Origin: Zasmidium citrigriseum
Lineage: Eukaryota; Ascomycota; Dothideomycetes; Mycosphaerellales; Mycosphaerellaceae
Direction of reading: 5' to 3'
DNA length: 64,000 nt
Assembly (NCBI GenBank): GCA_002786025.1
Contig: NHNW01000034.1
Coordinates: 248,001 to 312,000, forward strand
Below, piece by piece: positions 46,329 to 55,666 of this stretch (positions are counted from its first letter, which is position 1; each line of letters begins with the position of its first letter). The translations under genes were made by a program, and so were the position numbers. The notes beneath the pieces are model-generated. The model was not told where the DNA came from, made no database searches, and saw only the letters and a list, made by a program, of their open reading frames with translations.

Positions 46329-46366
46329 ACGACTACCTGTCGACACGACTTCCCCCCTGCTGATGT
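46329..46366 (-). repeat. right terminal inverted repeat of element A
   Basis: 38 bp, unmutated copy of the left repeat. Its last base plus the TA duplication form the TAA stop codon of the adjacent gene. Confidence 0.92.
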
Positions 46367-48547
46367 TAAGCATAAAACCTCTGCGGCTGCAATCGTTCCA
46401 CCCGCTGGATGTCGTTTGGAGTTGCGATAGCCACATAGCCAATTGGATCGTCGGGTTTCACGTCACCCATCCGGATGACAGTGTTGCGCAGTCTTCGAGC
46501 TTTCTCTCTTCCATCTTCCATTGTCGATCCTTGTTGTACATGTACGTACGGATTGTGACGGAGGGAGTTCACAAAGTCGTCGAAGACGTCTGGTCCTCTT
46601 CTTGTAGCATCCAGATATGCGGTCGCCAGTCCGAATGCGAAGAGAACAACCGAGATGACGATCAAGACGACCATGTATGGGATATGGCACTTGAGGACAG
46701 TCTGTTCGATCCGGCGGATGCCTTGTGTCGTAGTGGCACGGCCATCGTTCGCTGGAAAACTGAAGTTGCCAGTCACTGAGAATGGCGCCACGTTGTCGAA
46801 CCAGAAAGTGTTGAGCATTTGGCTGAAGCGTTGCGAAAACAGTGTAGGCCCAGCGGCATCCACTTCTATTCTTCCCAGGCCTTTGTTCTTCGTGCCTTGA
46901 TATGGCGCCGCTGGATCGATCGTATAGTACTCGACTGGTGACATGGCACCTTGTGGAATCTCCATCAAGCCAGCACCTTGGATCAAGTTGGTGATGAAGT
47001 CCATTGCGACGAATCTTGCGTATGTTTTGTTGACGGTGCCGTTGCCCGTGGCGCCGTAGCTGATCCCATCAAGAGGAGTAAGCGCAGGGTTAAGATGAGG
47101 CAAGGTGGACTCTCGAATTCGTTGTACACCGCACACGTTGCCACTGTGACAGTACACGTCCATATCGATGTAGGTCGTGGTGAGATTGCAATGTGCCTCA
47201 GTGATGTGTCCTTGAAATCCTGATTGAAGTCCGACTTTGCGCGGTGTCGTATCGTTTCGAGAGCCTGGACCTGAGTAAAGATTCTGTCCGGAGTCAATAG
47301 CGTAGCCTTGCTGACTGTCGACCACTGAGCCGGTATTCCAAGTGATCGAGTCTTTCGGTTTGGCGATGATGCGATCGAGGGAGCAATTAGCGTACATGTA
47401 CATGGTTTCCATGCTGAAGAAGGATTCGACATTGACAATGTCTTGAGCGTGTCCGGATGTCAGATTCCCGATCCTGTTAAGAACAGTGCTTATGGTGCTA
47501 TTGTTGTTCGATGTGCTTGTAGTGAAGTTGGTGCCTAGGTAAGGCAGCCCAGTGATCGAAATGTATGTTGGCTGAAATTGGGTCCCGTTCGAGGCGGAAG
47601 AGTTGTGAAGGTCAAAGCCATTGATCGCACCAGCACGAGTAGTATCATACCATCCATCCAAATCAGGACGCTGGTGATCGCGGATTGCTTCTAGCATGGG
47701 CACTTGCAGATTGCCGAACATATCCTGTGATCCGTTCTTGGAGCTCGCTGGGCTGAACAATGCGGCGCTGAAAGCGTTTGTCGCTGCCGTGACATAGGTC
47801 TTGTAATCGTTGTTTCCGGGTCCAGACAGGTATGGAGATTGTCGAATATCCAGATATTGGAAGGTTGTGGGCACGTCGGTGAATTTTGAGCCCTGAGATA
47901 CCACACGTAACGAAGTTTGACCGCCGACAGGATTCAGTACCCAGAGCAAGATCAAGAAGGGCACGACCCAGCTCCTCGTCCGTAACTTCACTGGCGTAGT
48001 CACTGACGAGACGAGAGATCTACTGCCAAGTAGATGCTGTATCGTACCGACAGTCTATCAACGGGTCAGTCACGAGCTCTGAAACGGAATTGGATCAACT
48101 CACAGTCCCACGCTCGAGCTTCCAGTTGGCGAGCGCCTTGATGAATTTGACGGCAATGGTAGTGAAGATGATTGGAAAGATTGTTGGATTCTAGAAGCAT
48201 GTCAGCACCGTCCGCTATTGAAATTGCAGTAGGCGTACAAAGCTGGACATCTTCAAGATCGCCATGTTGATGTACGAGCTTGCCAGCGTGTCTCGGCGTA
48301 CATATCCCAGGGCCGCGAATACAATGAAGTACAGCGGCGTGACAGCGACAACTAAATCGAACAAAGCCGCTCCAAGGTCTGTTCCACGCGCAGGCTGTGA
48401 TGAGCCCTCCTCAATGCTTTCCTCCGTAATGAGAATGTGCTTGTCCGAGGGGGCCTTGAGCTCGAAACTGAGTCCAGTGGCACATTGCTCATTCTGCAGG
48501 TTAGGATAGTGCTGATGTACGGGACCTACGCTCCGGTTGTCGGGCAT
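46366..48547 (-). CDS. fungal multi-pass membrane protein of unknown function, stop codon rebuilt by transposon
   Basis: Three exons (48547-48239, 48190-48104, 48054-46366) with 48- and 49-nt introns give 694 residues. Helices: ALFDLVVAVTPLYFIVFAAL in exon 1, PTIFPIIFTTIAVKFIKAL in exon 2, SWVVPFLILLWVLNPVGG, and near the C-terminus YMVVLIVISVVLFAFGLATA. Between the last two lies an ectodomain of about 400 residues with many N-glycosylation sequons and several Cys. This layout is common in an uncharacterised family of filamentous ascomycetes. The stop is TAA made of transposon base 46366 plus the TA duplication. The start is uncertain: an upstream ATG (about 48,684) could join through a very short 41-nt intron. 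Confidence 0.75.
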
Positions 48548-49491
48548 CCTGAATGATAAATGAAGGAATGTAGAAGGCCTATCCTAGACATGAGTGCAGT
48601 GCTCACGAGTATATGAGATCTCACGCCATCGACTCGGAGTGTCCGCATGGCTGAATCTGGCTTGGCAGCCACAGTGGAAGCCATATCCAGGAGAAAGATG
48701 TTCTCGAGCACCGTTGTGCTGATTTGGGACTTGTTATCATTTTAACTTCCCAGTGGCTGGTGTGTGGCCATGCGTGGCTTGGGCGAAGATGTCGGGAAGA
48801 AAGGGCATCTTGGAGACATCGATGACTCTTTTGCTGAGCCCGACCAACTTGAGCAGCGTTACAGGCGATGGCTGATTGTCAAAGGTCTATCGCCGATGGT
48901 CGAGAGGAAGATGGAAGGGAAGCAGATGGAGGAGGAGGAAGGTAAAGGGACGCGAAATTCATGCGCTAGCTTCTAATTTCGGAAGCGGCACGTGCGAGCC
49001 CCACTTTTCCACGTCCGACTTCCCCTCCAAGTTCCTCCTCTGCCGGCAATGGTCATCCTTCATCAATACATTCCGCATTCTGAAGCTGTTCTGGCGAGGC
49101 ATCATGGCCAGGCGCAGCCTGATGAATCGCAAAGCTATTCAAGATGCGGCCGTCCCTTGTTCTAACGTGAGCTTCAGGAACATCGAGGAACAGAAGAGTC
49201 AATGTCAAGATTGTCTCGGGATATTGAAGAAGTCACATCTGCACATACTCCAGAATGATGCTGAAGAAATTCAAACACTCTTCCGGAATCTACACCGAAA
49301 ACCACATCTACGAGCGACAGCTTTGAACCAACCACATCGGCAGCGCGAAGGATCGTGTCCGAGGAACGCGTATACCACTTCATGTTCTGAGAACGGACGA
49401 GAGTGGCATGAAGAGACGATCGAAGGTTGACGGAGGCCACAAAGTCAAGTCAAGTATTCAGAACATGATCTGACTTGAACCATGGGCCAAC
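48548..49491. other. intergenic, 944 bp
   Basis: Divergent promoters for the membrane protein and the sulfotransferase-like gene. A short open stretch near 48,600-48,684 on the minus strand could be an extra first exon of the membrane protein. Nothing else is supported. Confidence 0.45.
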
Positions 49492-50515
49492 ATGCCATCT
49501 CAGATCTTACTCTACTCGCAGCCCAGAACAGGATGCCATCTACTGGAGCGTATGCTGATCCCGAAGCAGACCGGTGTTCAGCAGCTCTATCATCCCTTTC
49601 AGCATGCCATGTTTCCCCTTGTTAATTTCTTGAACCATTCCTCCGAGAAGGAGGTCCCGGCGCATGCACATGAGAAGTATGTAGAAGAGGTGAACACGGC
49701 CATCAGCACGTGGAGGGAAGCACTCGCCGAAGCAGAGAAGGATGTATGTCTTTGCCGGATTCTTGAACTTCCGTTAGCTGATGCATCGAGAAGGAAGAGA
49801 TCTTGTATATGCATACGCATTGTCTGATGATAACGACCCCAGCAAGAGCTCACGACCATGTGCAATCGCAGCAACCAGCACAGGACAATTTGGGCACGAG
49901 CAACTTTACTCTCATTCCCGATGACTTGCTGCTACATCCTGACACGATACCTGTCTTTACAATCCGAGATCCAAGATCTACCGTGCCATCAACATACCGG
50001 GTTATGAGCAGCCAGGCCGAGTACAAGCCTGCGGTCGCCAGGCAAAGGGAGCTGTACATTCACTCGTACGTCGCACAATCCTTGTCGCTATTTAATAGGG
50101 CTGACGAGTGGATAGTACGAATCTCGGCTGGAACAGAGAGCTCCATGACTGGTACCTCTCCCATGGCATCGAGCCCATTATCGTAGACGCAGACGATTAC
50201 ATGACGGATCACAAGTACGTCCGCTCGTTGTGTCAGAAGCTAGGTCTGGATCCAGACCAAGTCCAGTCCTCCTGGTCTAAAGCCCGCAAAGAGGAGATCG
50301 ACACCATGCATCCAATGTGGATGGCCGCGCAGAAAACGTTGATCAACTCAGAAGGCATGCGACCAGATCGGGCGTCGAGCAACCACGACTTAGATGCAGA
50401 AATGGGGAAGTGGAAAGACGAGTTCGGTGAGGAGGTGACGGCTTTGCTAGAAGAATGCGTTGCTGATTCGAAGCCGCATTATGAGTATCTGCGAGAACGA
50501 AAGTTTCGTGGGTAG
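49492..50515 (+). CDS. P-loop sulfotransferase-like protein
   Basis: Three exons (49492-49743, 49791-50065, 50137-50515) give 301 residues. The second intron (71 nt, gtacgt to gaacag, branch ctgac at about 50,101) is needed to change frame, and its phases match. The N-terminus LLYSQPRTGCHLLERML is a P-loop-like cofactor site as in sulfotransferases; later come PVFTIRDPRSTVPS (a 3'-phosphate-binding-type motif) and EPIIVDADDYMT. This is a large fungal group usually annotated only as P-loop NTPase or sulfotransferase-like; the acceptor is unknown. It converges with the cytochrome P450, stop to stop 16 bp apart. A joint role in small-molecule modification is possible but unproven. Confidence 0.7.
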
Positions 50516-50531
50516 TCGAGATCAACGTTAA

Positions 50532-52250
50532 TCAATCAAGATGAAGCGACGGGATATCATCGAGCTTGATCTTGGTCTCGCCATCATATACCGCCAGCCT
50601 CTCTCGAGCCGCTTCAGCTTCCTCCCTGATCATCTGCTCGGTCTCAGGGGTTCTTGGAGTAAATCTTGCCTTGAAAGGCTCCGGACGCTGGTTCTCGCTC
50701 GCGGTATACGCGAAGATATCGAGTGGAACCTCATTGCCCTGCAAGAATATCCATCAGCATCCCCTTCTGCATAAGTTCAGCCACCTACTCACCTCATCAT
50801 CCAACCCAGGCTTAATATCAAAAGCCCACAACAACCTCGCCACAACCAACCAAAGCCCCTGCTCCGCCAAAGGCTGCCCACTACACTGCCTCCTCCCCCA
50901 CCCAAAAGCACTATGCCCCTTCATACTCGGATACGGTCTCTCCAATCCATTCAGAAACCTCTCCGGTCGAAACTCATCAGGCTCAGGGTAATCCCTCGGA
51001 TTGCGGTGGATCGCCCAGATATTCCCCACGATCCATGTGTCCTTGGGGATGAAATAGCCCATGTACTCATCATCCTGAATTGGAGCGTGCGGGAGTCCGC
51101 CAAGGACAGTTACGGTCCTCCAACGTAAGACCTCCGCCACCGTGGCCGTGATGTATGGTAAGGAATCCTCATCCTCCCAAGTCGGCATGCGTCCCCGTCC
51201 AACAACCCGATCCAACTTCTCTTGTGCCTTCCTCTGCTTCTCCGAAAAACAGCACATAGCCAACACAAAACTCACCATCGAACTACTCGTCGTATCCACG
51301 CCCCCTCCGATCAAATTACTAGTCAAATTCCCCACTTCCCTCCAACTCAACCCACTACTCTCCTGCTCCTTAACAAGCCGGTTCGAAAAAGAGATATCGC
51401 TCCTCAACTCCGCGCTCTCCTTCGTCATCTCATAGAAATACCTCGTATGCTTCGTCGATCCCTCGCCAATGATCTTTGGCCAGGGGTTGAGCCAGCTGGG
51501 GAGGTGCAGGAGCCAGGGCATGATTTCCATCATGGCTTGGCCGGGGATTACGGCGTTGACGACTTCCATGAATGCGAGGGCCATTTGGGCGACTTGGTCG
51601 TTGAGTTTTGTGATGCGGCGGCCCCAACCGACGATGGAGACGACGGAGCAGGAGTAGCGTTCGATGGAGGCGACGTAGGAGGAGGGAGTGGTGAGGATGT
51701 CGTGGAGGAGGATTTTGGATTCGTCGCTTTGGATTGGGCGGTAGGTTTTTACGGCTTGGGTGCCGACGACGGAATGCTGGGAGGAGGTCCGTCAGTGTTA
51801 TATCTCTGTGGTTTGATGTTGAAGACGTACGGTCAGACGACGATGCAATCGCCATTTCTCGTCGTACTTGAGACAGACTTGATTGTTGTCGGTAGTGTTG
51901 GTCAAATCGCCCATGCAGACGAATCGAGGGCGACTGGAGTAGATGTTCGCTCTCTTTTCGAAGAGCTCAGATATCGACCAGGCATCACTGCACACAATGA
52001 CGGGACGATGGCCGTTCCATAACGTCATCAGTGGCGAGTTGTACTTCTTTGCGAGATGCTCCCAGTGAATCCAAGGACGCTTCATCCGCATGTCAAAGTA
52101 GTTGCCAAGAAGAGGGAGGGGAACAGGTCCTGGAGGGAGACGGCGACGGAGAAGAAGAACGCGAGTATACGAGATGGTCAGCCATATCAATGGTATCAGG
52201 CATACGAGAACCAGAAATCGCAATAGGAGCTGAAGATTGTTGTAAAACAT
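50532..52250 (-). CDS. cytochrome P450 monooxygenase
   Basis: Three exons (52250-51831, 51776-50793, 50738-50532), both introns 54 nt and phase 0, give 536 residues, normal for a microsomal P450. The N-terminal anchor is LLLRFLVLVCLIPLIWLTIS followed by the Pro hinge LPPGPVPLPLLGN. Helix I reads GGGVDTTSSS, helix K EVLR, then DEFRPERFL, and the heme loop FGWGRRQCSGQ (Cys about residue 434). It resembles the fungal CYP64/O-methylsterigmatocystin-oxidoreductase-like group in layout, but the substrate cannot be deduced. The ATG at 52250 is chosen because it starts right before the anchor; open sequence continues upstream without extra domain content. No polyketide or peptide synthase lies nearby. 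Confidence 0.9.
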
Positions 52251-54560
52251 GTCCGTGGCTTCTGCTGATGTCCGTGAGGAGAGCCAGAAGGTGAGGGACC
52301 TGTATGCTGGGTCGATTGCATTAATATACCCAGCAAAAGCATTGGACAAAGACCAACCGGATCTCATGAGGCCAAGCGTTGGGTTGCAAGGGACTTGCAT
52401 GGAGGCTTCCGATCGAAGCCATGCGACTACCCCGTGGTGACCAGGTTCAGGGCATGGAGGGAGGCCACTCTCCGCTCGTATGATACGAGCCAACCGAAGA
52501 GCTGTGCATTATCTTGCCCCGGGACAAATCGTGGTATCGAGAGCAGACCCTGTCCAGACAGATGAGATATTTAGAGCCCGCTGAAGGATCGTAGCAATGA
52601 TGTTTCGAAGCCTTGCTCTCGCCAAGCCATATCTTTCAGATCGTCCAACCAATACCCATCATTTCCAGTCTCTTGTGCCGCCTCAAACATCCGCTGCACG
52701 CCAGATGTAACCATACTATCGTCGCAGCAAGGCGATGCTATGATTCTTGTGCTTTCCCCATGGAAGCTTCGCCACAATGGCGACACGTAACTCGTCCTTG
52801 GCTAGCCGCCAGTCAAGTTCCAGCACGACCGCTTGAAAGCAATCTGCGAGATAGCGACTCGATGCGATCCAGGTGTGAGGGCTGAAGCAAGCTGCATTGC
52901 CTGTGATATCGATCTTGTTCAGCCTCACCGTCGTGTAACCGTGAGAGGGCGCCTTCCCTTTTCAGGCCAGAAGGTAGTAGCACTGCATAAGATATGGATC
53001 TCTTCACATATTAAGCCAAGCTTCTTCGACCAGCTGAATTTGACTTGTCAAACGGGCGACAGACTTGAGCGCGGCCAGCATCCCCGTATTGGAAGGCGAA
53101 ATAAAACCACGAATAGCTTCTTTCGTTAGAATCTACGACAACCTGAAGACCAGCTCGCTGTCGGAAGAATGACTTACACTTACCATTCTGTTTCACAAAG
53201 GCAACATACCGATATGAGCGACGTAAGTCCAGACTCAGGCCAAATGAGAGGGGTTTCCGCGATTGGAGAATGGCCGGGATTTATTTGGCCTGTGACTCTC
53301 CAATGCTCGACCGAAGACTCGAGACGCCACCCTTTCGGCATGTCCGCTCGCATGAGCCTTGGTCTGGAGCCTCCTTCGTCATGTCAAAGGTGTTTTATAG
53401 CAGACTGGGCTAGCATCCTCGCCTGGCATTCCTCGAGAAGAAATTCCTATCTGGCATGCAAAAGGCGCCAGAGGACATGTTCGGGGCTCATGTACCAAGA
53501 CTGACGATCCATTTCTTGGGCCACTGTTCCTGCAAGGGCTTGCATACTGCTGAAAGGGCGTTCTGACCGTGTGCCATTTTGTCTTGGACTGCTGTGGACA
53601 CGGACTCGAGTTCTTCTTGGACGGTAGAGATTTCTCATGGATCGCTCATGGCGGCAAGGCGAATGACCAGGCGTGACCAAGGCCGTGTGCCGTGTGTGAG
53701 GCTCTGAGAGGCTCTTACCCCAAACCTCAAGGCGTCTGATGTAGTCTTCGCAGTGAAGCGTGTGGACGAGGAAGAAATGGTGGTACAATGGCTTGTTGAT
53801 GGCTGGACGTTGGCGCCGTTGCACCGGATCTCGGTCCGACGATCGTGACTGCCGACGAAGACTTCAACGTCATCTCCTTCTTCTTCTGCTTCCCCCAACC
53901 ATCGCGATCACAACAAGAAGACATGCGGCTAACGGAGAAATACAGCAGCGCCTAGAGTCGAAGAAGTGGCTGCATTTTCCCAAAGGAGACTGTGCAGCTA
54001 TTGCCACCAAGACGCACATGTCACTTGGGCCGGCCGCCGGCGCGGTAGCTCGCCTTTTGAGTTTCCATTTGTAACTCGCGCAAATACCGAAAGAACATCT
54101 TCGACCTTTGCTCGCTGCCATGGAGTGCGGCTGCTGCTTGGAGAGTAGTCGCCTTTATGCGAATGACTTTCCACTGGAAGGATGAAGCTCGATCCTCCCG
54201 ACGACACCACTTGTGCCTGGAGCAGCTTGTTTGGGACATGGCTTGTCCGCTACCCGAGTGCCAGGCACATGAAGTCGCATCAGGAGCCAAGTGGAGCGAT
54301 CCGCCGCGTCGACCATTCGACAGAAACGTCAGGCCAACGAGCCGACACCCACTCGGCATTAGCCTGCACTAACCCACAGCACCGCTCCATCCAACGCACA
54401 TACAAGCTCATCAATCCTCAAGCCACCCGTCGTCATCAGCAGCCACCCATACAGTACATATGGGTACGACAGGCCCGATGAATGCGAGACTACATGTGTT
54501 CAAATACTGCCTGTTCTGCCGGCGAACGAGTAGACCAGATTCACATACCGGACTGACAAC
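52251..54560. other. 2.3-kb region without a convincing gene
   Basis: Several open stretches occur on both strands, none with splice partners or a clear family. One minus-strand stretch near 53,700-53,790 reads FFLVHTLHCEDYIRRLEVWG, recalling the H-x2-H-C motif of UstYa-like proteins, but no flanking domain supports it. Another near 52,571-52,786 (minus) has Trp-rich helices. The region may hold gene relics. Confidence 0.45.
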
Positions 54561-55578
54561 ATGCTTCGCCTTCATTCCCTCGCAGTGACCTTGCTGGTCT
54601 CCTTCACCTCGCTCCTCGCCGTCAACGCTCAGTGCGCCAACAACGTCGCCGTCTACAATCCAAATGTCAGGACACTAAGCGCAAACTACAGTAAAGCATC
54701 CCATTGCACAATACCCCACGCAAGACTAACGCCGCACAGCCTGGTTCATCGTCCCCGTCCCCAAAGATGCCGCCCTCAAAGCCGTCAAAGAATCATACCC
54801 CTTGCAAGACCTCACCCTCCTCGACGTCCCCAACGACCCCACGCTCTTCCCCAACGGCTTCCCCGCCGGAATGCAGCCCGCCATCGCCAGCATAGGTCTC
54901 AGCGACGACATCCGCATGTCCGCTCTCCAGATCGACGGCGGCCTCAAGACCGGCATGGTCTACATCAGCTACGTGGGTCAAGGCTCCTCCAAAGCGCCCC
55001 TCCAAGCCCAAACGAGCTCCTACATCGCTGGCGAACATGGCCCTCTCCCCAATGGCCTCGTACCAGCTCTAGCGAGTTCCCTCCTCTTCGGCGGCAATCC
55101 CTCTCGCCTTGGAGAATTCACCCCCGACGCAGCCGCGTACGCCTCCGAAGGCGACGGCATCCTTCAAAGTCAAGCGAAATGGGCCTTGGTCCCCAATCCG
55201 ATCTCCGGACCAGGCGTCTACCCCGAAGCCGTCGACTTCGAATTCACAACCATGCAATCTTCGAACAAATACACCGCCAAGGCGTTCAAATATCTCATCA
55301 ACCTCCCGACACTCCTACCCACGGGTCAATGTCAAAGAAACGCATACTACTTCACCAACGCGACCGCTATGCCTGTCTTTCGAAATGGAAACGTGACTTT
55401 TGGCCCTGGCGCGGATGGGTCTTCTGCTACGTCGGGGACGTTGATGGAGGCTAGTCCCGGCGGCGTGGGAATCAACCCTGATGTGGATGGATATTCCGCT
55501 TGTGCGCAGCAAGTAGGGAATAATATTCAGGGCTGCGATGAAGCGTCGGCGGAGACGGATCCAAACACGTTGAACTAG
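54561..55578 (+). CDS. secreted protein of unknown function
   Basis: Two exons (54561-54690, 54740-55578) joined by a 49-nt GT-AG intron give 322 residues. The N-terminus MLRLHSLAVTLLVSFTSLLA, ending VNAQ, is a signal peptide. The mature part begins CANNVAVYNPN and continues WFIVPVPKDAALKAV, DVPNDPTLFPNGFPAGMQP and IRMSALQIDGGLKTGMVYIS, a pattern seen in fungal secreted proteins sometimes linked to the acetoacetate-decarboxylase-like fold; I hold that link only weakly. Sequons (YFTNAT, GNVTF) fit secretion. No catalytic residues can be named. It converges with MCM10, whose stop is 88 bp away. Confidence 0.7.
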
Positions 55579-55666
55579 AGAAGCGACCTTAGCAAGCGTA
55601 TTGCAGAACTCGTATACTTCATGCATCTCGTCAATCGACTGAGCCTTCCTCTACCCAGGCAAAGCT

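Larger units (their letters stand above)
22159..46366 (+). mobile_element. element A: Fot1/pogo-like DNA transposon, split by nested LTR elements
   Basis: The ends are 38-bp inverted repeats beginning acat(t/c)ag(t/c)agggggg, flanked on both sides by TA (22157-22158 and 46367-46368), the duplication made by Tc1-mariner superfamily elements. Without element B the transposon is about 3.1 kb, long for Fot1/pogo, because of a Lys/Gln-rich 3' extension of its coding region. It encodes, on the plus strand, a DDE transposase of the CENP-B/pogo group. Nearly all CA and TG dinucleotides are gone (none in 22801-23040), leaving many TAA/TAG stops, so this copy is dead. It is inserted in the stop codon of the membrane-protein gene on the minus strand. 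Confidence 0.9.

Noticed and set aside
22159..46366. AT-rich block as a centromere or dispensable-region signature
   Set aside because: The sequence is completely explained by three nested elements with exact boundaries; no extra unexplained DNA remains between them.
50066..50136. Frameshift in the sulfotransferase-like gene
   Set aside because: A 71-nt GT-AG intron with matching phases and a ctgac branch site explains the frame change.
49492..52250. Secondary-metabolite gene cluster around the P450 and sulfotransferase-like gene
   Set aside because: No polyketide, peptide or terpene synthase, transporter or pathway regulator is adjacent; two accessory genes alone do not support a cluster.
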